From the NCBI RefSeq assembly GCF_040054535.1, contig NC_090789.1:6914197-6978196 (forward strand): 64,000 bases of DNA, given 5' to 3'. The notes below the pieces were generated by a model. The model ran no database searches. It worked only from the letters and a program-made list of their open reading frames with translations, and was not told where the DNA came from. Below, piece after piece: positions 12,801-25,899 of this stretch (its first letter is position 1; the number at the start of each line of letters is the position of its first letter). Source of the DNA: Antennarius striatus. Lineage: Eukaryota > Chordata > Actinopteri > Lophiiformes > Antennariidae. A program made the position numbers and the translations under genes.

Positions 12801-15800
12801 GCGTGGCAAATGAAGTGGTTTCATATATCACAAGTTAAAATGGTGAAGGGCAGCTTGAATTCTTCACTGAATGCATTTTTGTCTTGATTTAAAACAGAGT
12901 AGCTTTATGCTAAGAGATGTAGATGATCTGAAATGAAATTCAAAGCACAGAGGAATCGAGTTTGAACTATCAGGATGTTTCTTTCCCACACAAGAGGTTA
13001 CGAGGGTGGTGGTTGAAATTGTAATCTAGGAAATGGAAAGCCATTCTTCACATCATCCGAAGATAAATTCCATTTTGGTTCAGATAATTATTACAGACGT
13101 TTTTGAATTCTGTCAGGTCACTGACTCCCACAGCAGTTTTGCAGCAAATCTCTTTGCAGCTGCGAATCAGATTAGATCCTTGTTTTGAAAATGAAAATAT
13201 GAGAGTTCCATCTAAACCTGTTGCTGCTACAATTATCAACCGTTCAAACTCTCAACTAGTGACAAATCTGACCATGATAACAAAACTGGTACAAAAAAAA
13301 GAGAAATAGGTGTTTGAAGGCCCGTCTGAAGGGTTAGAAAACTACTACCCCTTTATTCATGAACGGAATGGGAGCCACTACCCTACACGGAGGACAACCA
13401 GGGCTGATGGGGAGCTTTGGGATTGTGAGAACATGAACCTTAAATGGACTTAAATAAAATTATTACTGCCGAGCTCAAACTATCGGCACATTTACATTCT
13501 GTCTTTCCAAATCTTTTCATCATTTTATTTTCAGTGAATTATATTTTGCAAGTTTTTGGGTGTATGCATGAATTTTAATACAGTTTGACTCTCGTGTGAA
13601 CATGAAACAGAGAAATATTACTACGCAAGTGCAAATATCCAAACACGGGTGAATCCAAGCACCGCTGAAAGGAGTGAGAGGTCAGACTTTTGCTTTATGA
13701 TTGATCAGTAAACAGAAGAACAGAAATAAAACTGAAAGATTTCACCTGCACTGGGAAGAAATTCTGCAACGTCCGAATTTCTCTTCTGTTTCTGGATTCT
13801 CTTCCCTTAAATCTTGTTTACCACTTTTGGTAGCTGCTTCCTTTTAATATAATGAATTCTTGCTTTAGGACTGTTGTCTGGAAGACAGTGAAAATGTCTT
13901 CTGCTTTTCCTCCTTGTAGCCTTCTTCATTTTCCCACGTTCTTAATTGTTGATCTCGGTTTCCCCTGGCAACACACCCCCTGAGGCTTTGTATTTCAAGC
14001 ACCACATTCCTCCCTTTACCTTTTTGGATGCAGGATAAACCAGTTATTTATGTATGGTTCTTTGACCTCAGATAAAGCCCCACCATCCCCTAACAAACTG
14101 CCTCCAAACTCACTGACCAACACACTCAAACACAACAACTCACCACGGTGCTCTCTGCCATTTCTTCTGGGATGGGGCTCTGGGAAGGTGCTGATCCAAC
14201 ATGACAGTGTTTCCCCCAGGTGAACGACCATGTCGCACCGTGCCAAATCAGTTACACCCAGGGGGGGGACGGCATCATTAGGGCAGAAAGAGGCTTGTTA
14301 CTCGTCTGTACTGACTCAGAAACATCAAGGCGCTCTTATTCACTTGTTGGCGTAGATTCTAGCTTGATGTGTTTTACGGTTTTCACACATGCTCAGATTT
14401 CCCTCTCCCCCCCATCCTTGCTTTTCTAGAACAATCCACGCCCTGTTAACTACCAGTTCCAACAGAACCTGGATTACTACAAAACAAGGGGGGCTGACCT
14501 GATGAACAAGACACGGTACAACACACAGTAGTGCTCTACAGCTGTAGTTTTATGTTTGAGATTGTGAAAATGTCAACATTAATGTTTTTAAATTTAAAAA
14601 GAGTATAAAAATATACACAGAACGAATGTGTGTATTGTTCTTCTAGTTTCCTGAACTCTCATCCCTTCCACTGTTTTTAGAATAAAGGTAACACCATCAC
14701 TAACCCGCAAGACTCCTGATTCACAACTTAAATCCAAGAAATTGTCTTTTCACAGTCAAAAAATTTCATGAGCATTGCACTCAATCACAGTTAACACTTC
14801 AGAAACAGATATTTTCTTTTATTTTTGGGGAGGCTGTGTTACAGTCTTTTTTTACACAAATACGTGGCAGGGAAGTGCTTTTAAAACAGGTTTTGTCAGC
14901 AGATAAATGTCATGAAGACTTAAATGTCAATATGAAATTATTTTCAGTGTTTTTTTGTTAGTCATTTGAGAGCGCCTGAGTGATTCTGTTTCTTACCCAC
15001 TTACATATATTTTTTTGTCTTTCCAGCTCAGTTTCCTACTCAAAAACAGCCCCCCTCAACATCAACAAGGTCTCTAACAGCCTGCTGAGCTTCGGCAGGA
15101 AGCTCATCGCTCCGGCCATCGCGGTCGGCTCTGGTGGTATCACACCGATCAGCGGCGAGGCGCACTTCTCCTCTTCTTCCTCACAGTCCACTTCCCCCCC
15201 GTCTGCGCCTCCGCCTGTCTTGCCTCACCCGCTTGCAGAGCCGCCGTCAGTCCACGCCCCACCTCAAACCCAGAGCCAAACCCAGTCTCAGCATTACCGC
15301 CTTCTCAAATCAGAGAGCATGCCTGTGCACCTCAGCAAAGGTGAGCAGCAGGACACAAAACTCCAGAATTGTTGAAGACAACAACATCAAGCATTTTTAG
15401 TTTACTGTGTTGTTACTTGTTGTGTAGCTGCGTGTTCAGATTAACACCTGTGCAGGTAATCTGCATAAATTGGTTTGTGTGCATCTTCAAGTAATAGTTT
15501 TGACTACACTGGCTGTTAGATGTCTCAGATCTTTCACCCAGCCCAGATTTATATTGAAACACAAGGTATCCGTTACTATGGCAACAGCTTGATTGTATTT
15601 GTGCCAACGTAGTTGAATTTCTACACACAGGTTGTCTTTGGTCATCCATGTGTGTTCCTGTTGTGTGATGAAGAGCAGTCTCCGGAGAATGTAATGACAC
15701 ATGTTGTCCAGCAGAGGGCGCTCATAGTTGCCACAAGAGGAATTCCAACTGAAAGCGTAAAACTAAAGGATCATTTGTGGGGCCTGCTGTCAGCATAGCT

Positions 15801-18511
15801 TCATACATGTTCACAAAAAGCTTTTCATGGTTTGTTGTATTAATTACAATAATTGTATTTTTTTTGTTATCGTGTTTTCTGTTTGTAAGGCTGGGGAAAA
15901 TGAAATTCTCTCGTTCCTGGCAACCTAGAATAATCCAAATTTATGTTTGATAGTCATATAAATTTGCATCTGACTGTTGAATTAATCGGTATAATTCACA
16001 AAGCAGCAGCAGGAGGATTTATTGGTCGGAATCCAAAACAAATGGCCAATCAGAGCTTCTGCTGTTGCCCTGTGGGTTGGGTTTTATTTAATCATTAGGC
16101 AGCCGGTTGCTTATGCATTTGACTTCCAAAATGATGCTTTTAAACAAACTGTAAAAACCAAAGCAGGGGTAAATGTGTGTGGTGCATTGACAGACAGCGT
16201 AGCAATGATAAATGGACTCACAAAAAGGTGATCTGACTGTAGAGTCTGCATGGACTCAGTCTTCCTCAGTCCAAAAAATCACTCAGGATAATTGGTGAAT
16301 GTGAGTGAGTGTTTGTTAATGCCTCAGCCATGTGTTGAAATGGCACCCTTTCCTTTTTGTATTCCTCCTCTTCCTCAGATTCAACTGATATTGGCTGGAG
16401 CCAGTTTATTTAGCTTAAAATTCAGTTATACATTCATCATTTCCAGATGGAATAAGAGAATAATTATGATGTGGGAAATTACTTTTGAGGGAAACTTTTA
16501 CTGTGAGTTTATGAATGCATAATTTGAGTGCAAATTTAATTTATAGTGTACAATTTCTAATTATAATTAAAAGTCTATATTCCTTGTCACAATCTGCCGT
16601 TCCTTAATTTGTACATTAAAACAATTTAATAACATCTCATTATTTCCCCACCATTTATCACAATTTGCCACTTGTTATAATCTTGCTGAACATCAGTATG
16701 ATAAAATAAAAATTTAAATCCGGCTCGCTTAACTATTTTTATGCATTTAACCGCATCTCCAGGTCTCCATCATGTGAAGCCCTGCAGTTGAGCGAGCTTT
16801 TATCAGACATTCTGTTTCCACTCGAAAGCAATCTTGTTTACCGTCGTCTCCTCCTTTGTCTTTCTACCTCTTCCTCAGGCCAGAGCTCCAGAACGGTCAG
16901 CTCCTCTCCCAGCACAGAAAGCCTCTCTGGTAGGAGGGTTCAGTCCACGGCCTCCCCGCCACTCCCTCCCTCTAGAGGGAGTGATGTCAGCACTTCTTCC
17001 CCGCCGTTGTCCGCCACCAAGAAGGACTCCTTCTTCAACATCACTCGCTCTCGCTCCCACAGCAAAACCATGGGCAAGAAAGAGACGGTGGGTCGATTCG
17101 TCTTCAGTCTCCACACATATTTTTTCTCACTTTCTCCATCTTGTCTCGCACTTTCAACCCTAATCCTTCGTCGGTGGCCTCCTTGTCCTTCTGTTTGCTC
17201 TGTGATGCCGAGCTCCATTTCATTTCACACCACTTTTTATTGTCTTTTTTTGACCTGTGTGTTTGTGTTATTCACAGGAGGAGGACCTGGAAGCCCAGGT
17301 ATCATTCTTGCAAGGCCAGATCAATGACCTGGAGGCCATGAGCAAATACTGTGCCAAGATGATGAATGCTCACATTTGTAAGTACAGCTGAAACCTTCAG
17401 CTCAGATACGAAAAGCCTTGAAGATGGGTCTTTTTTCTTTTTCTTTCTGGGTGATGTACCATTTGAATTCAAGTTTGACAGTTTATCATGCTGTAGATTA
17501 CTAAACCTGTGTGGATTGGTCTATTTTTGCTGAATTGTTGGTATTTCATAGAGTATATGTGTAGATCAGTAACTGACTGCTTATTATATCTTCACAGGTA
17601 AAATCCAGGATGTCATTCTGCAAGAACACCTGGATAAAGAAGATGAGGTCCTGGTGTCCCTGGCTGGCCTCAAACAGGTTTTTACATTTACTTCACGTTA
17701 ATGTTCGTGATGTGAATATTTGTCAACACTCTTAAACGTCTGGCGCTTTGAACACCGGCGATTCCTCCTACATCCCGCCAGATCAAAGACATCCTCAAAG
17801 GGGCGCTCCGCTTCAACCAGAGCCAGCTGGAGACGGAGGAGAACGAGGAGATCACCATTGCCGATGATCACTATACCTCCTCCATGGCTGCTGCCGAAAA
17901 TGCGCTGAGTTCCATTAAACAACAGAGCGACCACCAGGAAGGAGACGACGGGCAGAGCGGGAATCCGAGTCTGGATGGCTGCGTGAGCACAGAGGAGAAA
18001 GAAGAGGAGGAGCAGGCGACAACTCCACCTGAGCAGCAGGTAAGTTGTGTACAGTCATCTTGTGGGCGGCTGGAATTGGAGCTCCGCACGGTCAGCACAG
18101 GTCAGATCCTGATCCCAGGCTTTTGTTTCTAGAGTTTACATCTATTAGTATAATTCTTTATACAGGTTCTTACCAACAGATGTTACGTGCCAGTATTGAA
18201 TTCTTTTTCTCGTGTCTTTTGCGCAGGCGGCCTCTTCCCTCGGCTCCGAGGGTAAAAACTGGGACGACTACATCCTCGTGTCCCAAGACGGAGACTTGCA
18301 GGCCGCGGAGGGAGTTGGAAGAGCTGGAGCCGAGTCCACCCCTCCGATCAGACAAGGGCGTAGCTTGGTCCGGATGGAGCCTGAGGGCGCGGCTGGGACC
18401 TTCCACGACCCCTTGATGGCGGGCCTCACTTCGGGCTCCTCCAGTCCAGACGAGGGCTCCACGAATAGCAAGGACTCTGACTTTACCATTGTGAACCCGA
18501 ACGATCTGTGA
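6851..18511 (+). CDS. tbc1d5: TBC1 domain family member 5 (Rab GAP, retromer/autophagy)
   Basis: TBC1D5 is a Rab7 GTPase-activating protein. It binds the retromer subunits VPS29/VPS35 and LC3-type proteins, and links endosome recycling to autophagy. Coding exons: 6851-6947, 7633-7690, 7854-7962, 8163-8252, 8593-8667, 9934-10001, 10099-10201, 10608-10696, 10819-10869, 11016-11076, 11642-11814, 11911-12053, 12595-12701, 14430-14515, 15027-15340, 16879-17087, 17278-17377, 17598-17677, 17782-18039, 18227-18511. They sum to 2556 bases with phases matching at every junction, giving 851 residues (human about 795). Visible motifs: LIR-type WDDL at residues 55-58; NNPLSQ with Leu138, the counterpart of the VPS29-contact leucine; arginine finger IKQDVLR (Arg165); glutamine finger YKQ (Gln200); a second LIR-type FTIV at 843-846, nine residues from the end. 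The TBC domain spans roughly 81-355 and is followed by a Ser/Pro/Gln-rich linker and a helical stretch. The start was chosen because the N-terminal HPLQ and DPL match the family. All donors are GT; the one after 17677 (GTTTTTAC) is weak. Confidence 0.97.
8403..8445. repeat. Fragment of a common fish dispersed repeat
   Basis: The phrase CCTTCAGGGGTCGCCACAG in tbc1d5 intron 4 is a segment I recognise as recurring in many teleost genomes. Only this core survives. The element class was not determined. Confidence 0.4.
8668..8695 (+). repeat. TG repeat fused to the tbc1d5 exon 5 splice donor
   Basis: The donor GTGAGT of the exon ending at 8667 runs straight into GTGTGTGTGTGCGTGTGTGTTT. A UG-rich intron start is a known type of binding site for CELF- and TDP-43-family splicing regulators. 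Use at this exon is inference. Confidence 0.85.
9140..9420. repeat. Dispersed-repeat remnant followed by AT-rich block
   Basis: The segment around 9184-9235 (GCTGTGAGGCAACAGCGCTA, then CCACTGCGCCAC) matches a short motif that recurs across teleost genomes. The AT-rich stretch after it has ATTATTAAA-type repeats and two GGCACC/AGCACCGC phrases about 120 bases apart. No coding capacity remains. The class is unknown. Confidence 0.4.
9530..9563. repeat. 17-bp tandem duplication
   Basis: The unit ACTAGCATTAAAGCAAA occurs twice head to tail inside tbc1d5 intron 5. It looks like recent simple slippage with no visible function. Confidence 0.85.
15708..15721 (+). promoter_or_regulatory. CTCF-like motif
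   Basis: CCAGCAGAGGGCGC fits the degenerate CTCF core CCASYAGRKGGCRS at all 14 positions. It lies in tbc1d5 intron 15, forward orientation. Occupancy is not shown by sequence. Confidence 0.5.
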
Positions 18512-19240
18512 AGGAGGAAACCACGCCACCCTCTCCTCCTCTTATACCTCCTATCTGAAGATTGTGATCCAAAAGAAAAAGACTTTTGGATGAGGAGGGC
18601 AGAACCTGCAGTTTTTGGTGGAGCATCACCAGGGCTGTTGTCCGCCCCCCCCCCTTCCTTCCCATAAAATTGCACATGTGGTTTGTGACACATCCAGTCA
18701 CAAATACCTTATAGTCTTTCTCTTAACCTGACATCTGTGCCACTTGAGTCCTGTCTGAGCTGATGCTGTATGCTACGTCATCTCCACCCCCACCCCCCCC
18801 AACGCCAGTCTGTCGTCATCTCAGAAACCCATGTTTTATGGTAGTGCCCTCTTTCACCGCTAGAGGGCGCCATTGAACTCCTTTCCCTGCCACCATCTGC
18901 TTTCTGTAAAAAGATGGACCTCAAAGTTCAGTTTTTCATAAGGGGAGGACTCCTCTAGGATATGACTAATGACTGGTAGTTTGATAGGTTTACTCTGAAC
19001 ATGGAGATCTGAAGAACAACAATGTCCACCTGTCATTTGTGTTGAGCCTTTTCTCCTCCTAAATTAGTGCCTCTGACCACATTACCCTCCTCTCATCAAA
19101 ACTAAATCTGACTCTGTGATCTTATTTGTTAGGATAGCTTCTTTTTTTTTTTCTTCTTTTTTTTAATTTTAAAGAAAATATTTTTAACCTTTATAGTTTC
19201 CAGGACAAAAAATATTAAATATGGAATCATTTGTTTGCTC
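18512..19240 (+). other. tbc1d5: Presumed tbc1d5 3' UTR
   Basis: The stop codon TGA ends at 18511. The following sequence contains C-rich tracts (about 18645-18655 and 18788-18800) and T-rich tracts. An ATTAAA at 19214-19219 is the first reasonable polyadenylation signal; others of the same type follow near 19425 and 19525. The true transcript end is not certain. Confidence 0.4.
18857..18870 (+). promoter_or_regulatory. CTCF-like motif
   Basis: CCGCTAGAGGGCGC fits the CTCF core at 13 of 14 positions. It lies in the presumed tbc1d5 3' UTR, between the facing 3' ends of tbc1d5 and plcl2, forward orientation. Confidence 0.45.
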
Positions 19241-20322
19241 GTTTTTAAATTGATTCCAATGTGAACATTTTAACATGATGGACGGTTTTAATTTCCTCGC
19301 GTCACACCTGAGTTTTTCTTGCGTCCTGTGGAAACCTGTGTAAAAGCAGCTCGTACGAAGAATACCCTTTAGCTGTCAAGTCAGCATAGTTAACTGAAGA
19401 TAAAACTACATTGCTTTTGCTACACATTAAAGTTGTCTGTTTGGGAATGCTGCGCTTGCATTTGTGTGTCACAGCTACACAGTACACCTACAACCCTGCT
19501 ATATTTTACACTGTCAGAGTAAATATTAAAGATATAGACTCTGACCTTGAGAATCATCTCTCAGCAATACCAATTCTTTTAGCCACTTTGCTTCCTATTA
19601 CATCTAAATCTTCAAAGGAGGTTTGTCCAGCTGTCTTGGATGACGTCTTTATTGTCTCGTGTTTCTGACAGAGACCAGGAGTCGACTCTGGACACAAGTG
19701 TTCTTATCTTAACTCTTGAGTTTGCATTAACAGAACGCTTTTATTACAGTTCATCCAGAGAACACCATGACATCTAGAAAAGTCCTTTTATTGTCAAGAT
19801 GTCCAGTCAAACGTGTTTGTAAGGAAACGTCAGACAAGAAGCAGACAGAGATGAAAGTTTTTCACAACGATTCAGTAGCTGTTGGGATATTTAAGTTTAA
19901 TGCGAAGCAAATTAACAGACACTTAACGTCTTCAGTGCTGCGGTATTCATATTGTGGGTAAGAGTGGAAACTCAAATCTACAGCTGCACACGCTTCTGTT
20001 AAAGATCACCTGATAAGATTGAGCTCTCCAGAACCACAATGAAATGGATTGGGGTTGTTTTTTTTTGTTTTTTTTTAAAGTTTCATCTCAGTTTTGCACG
20101 TGAACCACAATCATTTTGTCGGTCCTGCTGGAGGTGGAGGCTATAAATGGAAGCTGATGGAGGCCTCAGGCTTTAGGCCACAGAGATCTGTTTCCCACGA
20201 GTCTGGATGAGTGCAAAACCTGTGCTTCACGTCAGTACAAACGAATGCTTGTCAAAGTAAAGCCCTTGAAGCAAAATAACACACACACACACACAGAGGA
20301 GGAACAGTCATTTAAAAACTAC

Positions 20323-21093
20323 TTTATTTCCAAGCCGGCTGTGAAGGAAGGTAATTATAAACTACATCCTTTTTCCAAGCTGAACAGATCAAAGCCACTG
20401 CATCAATAGAATCTGGAATGTGTTCACTCAGGATCAATAACTTATAGAAAATATCTTTTACAGCAAAGAGATAGAAATACTTATCAAAATACTGTACAGT
20501 GTTTTGCGCACAATCCTAGAACTTCCGACTTAAACTATTTGTTGACTGGAAGCAGACGTTTTCCACGTGGAGTCGATGGTTATGGTGGCTAGCGGTGGTT
20601 GAAATGAATACAAATGCGTCAGGAAAATACAAAAATATAACGTCATTACTGGAGACGACAACACTTGGAGGGGATTTTAATGGCAACACGACCACAAGCA
20701 GGACCTACAAATGTTTAATGGGGAGTGACATAAGATACACAACACTTACAAAACTGAAAACATCCACAGATTCCTGCTCGTTGCTAACACACATCCCAGT
20801 CCGATCTTGCTTAGAGATCTATTAAATATTGCTTGACCAGAGTTTTGTGAAGCAGACGCTGTTCTCTGGGTGTGGAGGTGGCAGTAATTCAGAAGTCTTC
20901 AGAGAGTCTTGAATGTCGTGGCGTGGCTGTAAATCATCCTAGACTGCATCAGAAAAAAAATGACTCCCCTCATCGAGATAGATTGCACATAAAAAGCTCT
21001 TAACAGACAGTTGCTGTATTTACAGATTAAACTGAACCTTGGCTTTAAATCCACCGACATTCATCACCGAAAATCCACTGGTCGATGATGTCA
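20323..21093 (-). other. plcl2: Presumed plcl2 3' UTR with AATAAA at 20323-20328
   Basis: Downstream (minus strand) of the plcl2 stop at 21094-21096, the first well-placed AATAAA on the minus strand reads as TTTATT at 20323-20328. That gives a 3' UTR of about 770 bases. The plcl2 and tbc1d5 transcripts therefore end facing each other, about 1.1 kb apart if the tbc1d5 signal at 19214 is used. A small CA run (20279-20296) lies just beyond the signal. Confidence 0.5.
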
Positions 21094-22370
21094 TCACTTC
21101 ACGGAGGGGCCTCTGCCGCTGGCGGTGGGTTTGTCATCCGGACCTCGTCGCGTTAGAGAGCGGACCGTTCTCTTGTTGGCGAGGTTTCCAGTCAGAGCGG
21201 CGTCGTGGACCTGCTTCATGTTCTCCTGGACCTCGTCTTTGGCGTGTTTCAGCAGGTCAGCCTGACCCTGAGAGGCAAAAAGTTGGAAGTACAGGGTAGG
21301 ATGAAGAGATGAGGGCAGACGGGTAGAAAGAGAACAAAAAAATAGATGAGTAACTAACCAGGGGCCACAACATGCTCTGATAACTTGGGGCCTCTGGGGT
21401 TTTTGTGAGCGTACTAGTGTGTGAGCGGCTTCCCGACCTTGAGGATGGTGATGTTCCAGCTGAAACTCTCCAGCGCCCGAGTGACCTTCCGACCTTTCAG
21501 CCCCTCCTTCGTCGCCAGACTCTGCAGGTTCTCGTGAAACTCCATGGCTAGAGCCAAAAAAGAGATGAGAGGTGCGTTTCAACAGAATTCACCATCTAAC
21601 ATGTCTGAACGCCGATGAAAATTGATCAAACCTGTTTCATGTGCATACATGAGCAACCATCCACACGAGAGGTGGGCCTATTTTATGATAGCAGCTGTGT
21701 TTCCCGCCGTGCAAACGCAGTTCTGATCTCAGAAAGTAACTAAAAAAAAACCTGTTGGATTGGATTGAACAAACGTTTTTACAAATACTCTTTCAAAAAA
21801 TAAATTTAGTGTTGTTTTTCTGAGTTAGAAAGCGAGAGAGGATCAATGTCTGTGTTCATGAATCAGAGGCCGCACATCTCGAACCCCTGCCCCCCATTTT
21901 TAAACAACTGTCACCATGAAGAGGAGGTGCACAAGAGGTGTGTGTCGTGTTTGAGGCAGCAGCTTCCTGTGGCTGTTTTGCGTTTGTTAGCACGGAGGTG
22001 ACGTTAGCATTCAGCTAATAAAAAATAAAAAAAATGTCAGTAACTAAGAAGAAACTGTAAGTGAATTAAAACACAGAAGATAGATTGATGAGAGGAAGAT
22101 GATGGAAGATACAGATGGGTGGGTGGGTGGGGCAATCAGGCCATTGGCTACTCAGCGTGTGTGTGCGTGTGCAATGTGTGTATCTGCCTTTCTCTGGCCA
22201 CCCCAGGGCCACTGTCCCACTGTTACCATGGAAACCCGGAAGTGGGTTAACACGAGGCAAACATCACTGTGAGGCGCTGACGAGAGCCCAGACGTGCCAG
22301 ACTGTGGACCACATGCACAAACATACTGAGAGGAGGCAAACGGGTCGGATGGCGACGCCGTTTCAAAATT

Positions 22371-22436
<66 letters not shown>

Positions 22437-22669
22437 CGTCTCTCTCTGCCACCGAGCGTCCTCAGCGATGGATGAACACCTGCACACACGTACGTTATCG
22501 CTGCTCCTCATTCATGCACACCTACAGAAGTTGCCTGAATAATAACCTTTATAGCCCCGTTGCTAGGCAACTCAAAGCCTACTTGCCGATGTAGAGGGAG
22601 TGTGTGTCTATTTTCCTGTGAAACCAAGTGAAGCCAGTGGAGAGAACATTATTTCCATGCCAATACTGG

Positions 22670-22749
<80 letters not shown>

Positions 22750-24981
22750 ACACACAGATAAACACAGCACAGAAACAAGGTCCTGACCCACAAGCCAAAA
22801 TAACCTCCAGGTTCAGCCAAGCAGAACACAGCAGACCTCTGTGTGAACTGGAATGATGGGAAAGAAAATGATGAGCGGTTTTGTTGTTTCTACGAGTTTG
22901 GATTGGGAGAACGGGTGTCTTTTGTCGATTCTCGCAAATCATTCGTTTTTATCTTCATCAGATCCTGATGGCCCGTCTTCCCTGAATCGTGCCATCGATT
23001 TCTTAAACAACTTTTTTCCCATTTCAGATGTGGTTTTCAAGCTGAACTGGAACACTGTCGTTCACTGGGTGTAACCGCTGTGACTTCCGTCTTCTACCAT
23101 GTCGTGTGCGAAACATCTATTATCAGTGGAGTTGGATGTGGTCAGAGATGAACCAGACAGAAGAAAATGACTCGTCGCCAGAGGCCAAACGAACCCAGAA
23201 TGATCTGAATTGCTAGATGTGCGTTTTTTCTTATTTGGATGAACCGTCCGCTCACTCTCTTCTCTCTCCCTGCGGCGATCCATCTCTGCCATCCATCATC
23301 CCACGGCTTTCTTCTCCCTCTATATTTCATCTCTCGGCTCTGATGTATCTTCCAGACGTCCATCTCTGCCACCACCCAGCCCATGGCTCCCTCTAAATGA
23401 CCTGTTTACCTTCTCGCTGCACACACACACTCCCCCTTTCTTCAGGACTGAGATCACCTGATTGCCATCTTTACACGCAAGAAGAGCTTTATTCATAAAA
23501 AAGGCTTTCAGACTCTGCTGTAACTCTTTATCAGATGGTCATCCTGCTGTGTACGAGGCTAAGCCATCTCACGCTACTTACCAGTAGTGATACGAATAGT
23601 CACACATGGAATCAAATATCTGAGATACACCATAAAGCAGTTAAACTCGGCTGCGCTGCAAGCTGCAAAAGCAAAGGATGTGTCCCAGATCAGAGTGGAG
23701 CTGTGGCCCCAGAAAACCGACACTCAGCCAATGATCTTTAATTTCTCCCCCTTCGTGTCCTCTTATTTGTCACACTTCCCTCAAATTAGCATTTCAACAT
23801 AGAAAACTCTGTGCATGCTTCAAAAGTTATTTCTGTCTTTAAATGTGGAAAGATATCTCAGTCCAGAATCTGCAGAATGGTAACGTGATCAACTTTTGCT
23901 CCATGTCAGCGACTCAAGCTTCCAGATGTCAATCATACCGTCTTCTGGGTGACAGTTGACGACTGAATCAGTAACAGGAAGTGGTGAAGGGCGTGTGTTT
24001 GCGGATGTTTTTTCTTTTCTTTTTTTTTTTGGTCACTATGACAATAAGCCAGACAACTAAAGTCAGATGACCCTCTAGGGTCTGGATGAAATAAACCAAC
24101 ATCTGTCAAAGACCACAGACGTGACCGAGGATGATCTGATGTGACTTGACAGGTGATTGATGATGGGGATGAGTCAATTTAAACCCACTCCACCCAAAAC
24201 ATAGAGATGGAAAGGAAAGGAAAGGAAAGGAAAGGAAAGGAAAGGAAAGGAAAGGAAAGGAAAGGAAAGGAAAGGAAAGGGATAAAGGACGAGGAGAGGT
24301 AGGCACTGCATCTACCATTTAGATGTGAGGAGGAAAAAGGGAAAGGAAAACAGCCGTCTGCCACACAGCTGTAGAGACTGTGTGGGGGTTTTCATTAGTG
24401 TTACATGAGCATGATCATAGCCTGCTTTCTATGCATTACACACACTCACACACACTACATACCGATTGTCTGTACATGCAGGATCCTCTTGTATGTTGCA
24501 CCAGAATGCTCCATCACCGCTTTGCTAGCCTGGACCATCTGGAAGCAGGGAAACATTTATTAGCATAAAACACATACAGCTGTGGTGCAGCATAGGAAGT
24601 CATTTTTCTATCTTTTGCTCATTTGTGCATGAATCACATTATTCACACAATTATTCACAACAGGTCGGTTTATTGTCTGTGGCAAAATAACACGTATCGG
24701 CAATTAAATTATGCACACAGGGATGACAAGTAGCTTCCGCTCCTCAAACCACAGATCCTGTGCCGGTACACGCCCCTACTGTAAACACCTTCAACCAGAC
24801 TCACACACACATACACACACACACACACACGCACACTCCTCATTACATAAGTCTGTTGCTTTCCTCCAGGCATCGGGATCGAGGTGCGAAATCAACTAAG
24901 CCAACGACATTCAGATGAATGTTAATGGCTTTCAATTCAGATCTGCTCAGCTAAAGACAAGAGGCATCGAATACTGCATGC

Positions 24982-25032
<51 letters not shown>

Positions 25033-25867
25033 TGTGCAAAAAGACAGTAAGAGGTTTACGCAGCTGGCAATGACAAACAACCACGGTTAAATTAAAGCGT
25101 CACGGTCTTTACACCAAAGCCTTCATCATAACTTAATAAGACTAGAAACAGCTTTATTTACTCCATCACGACCTCTCTCTGAGCGTCCCCCTCCCTCACC
25201 GTCTGTCAGTCGACAGAATCCTGGGGGGGAATGTCTAAACGTGAAACCTGATACACTCCGCTTTGAGCGATGCTTCTGTTAAAGATGGATTGCAGCCGTC
25301 GGACAGGTGGCAAAAATAAGTGCGGTGCTGTTTGCAGCTGCAACCACTTGGATATTGCAAGGTGGGTTAACCACTCCACAGCACAATCAAAAGTGGAGAG
25401 TGGGGGGGAGCTCCAGTTGAGAGAGATGGGTAGATAAAATGGAAAGATGCTGGACAGATAGTCTGACAATGCATCACTCCACTCATGACAGGTAAAGCCA
25501 CTCCGACTGATTTATCCCACCCTATCGACTGGTCTATGAGCCGACTCACAAATCATTTAACCGTTCTGCCCCCCACCAAATGTTTTCCCTCTCCAACTTT
25601 ATCTCTTCTTATTTTTCTATTTGTTTTCCACTGAAGAGTTTTTTGTTTTTGTTTTCTCCAGCTGGATTTGCAGGAATTAAACCGATGAAATAACTTTCTC
25701 CTTGATGGAACAACGTCTGCAGCTCATTTAAAGCGAACACACACTGGATCCGGGCCGAAGTGTTGATGCGGTTTGTTCCAAATGGAATGTCATCTATTTC
25801 CTAACAAATGAGAGGTCACATCGTGATTGTGAGCATAGCAGTTAAGCAGGAAATGTTGATCTGTGTG

Positions 25868-25899
<32 letters not shown>

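Noticed and set aside
22115-22942. Several open frames on both strands rich in Cys-Val or Thr-His repeats
   Set aside because: They are translations of the CA/TG arrays.
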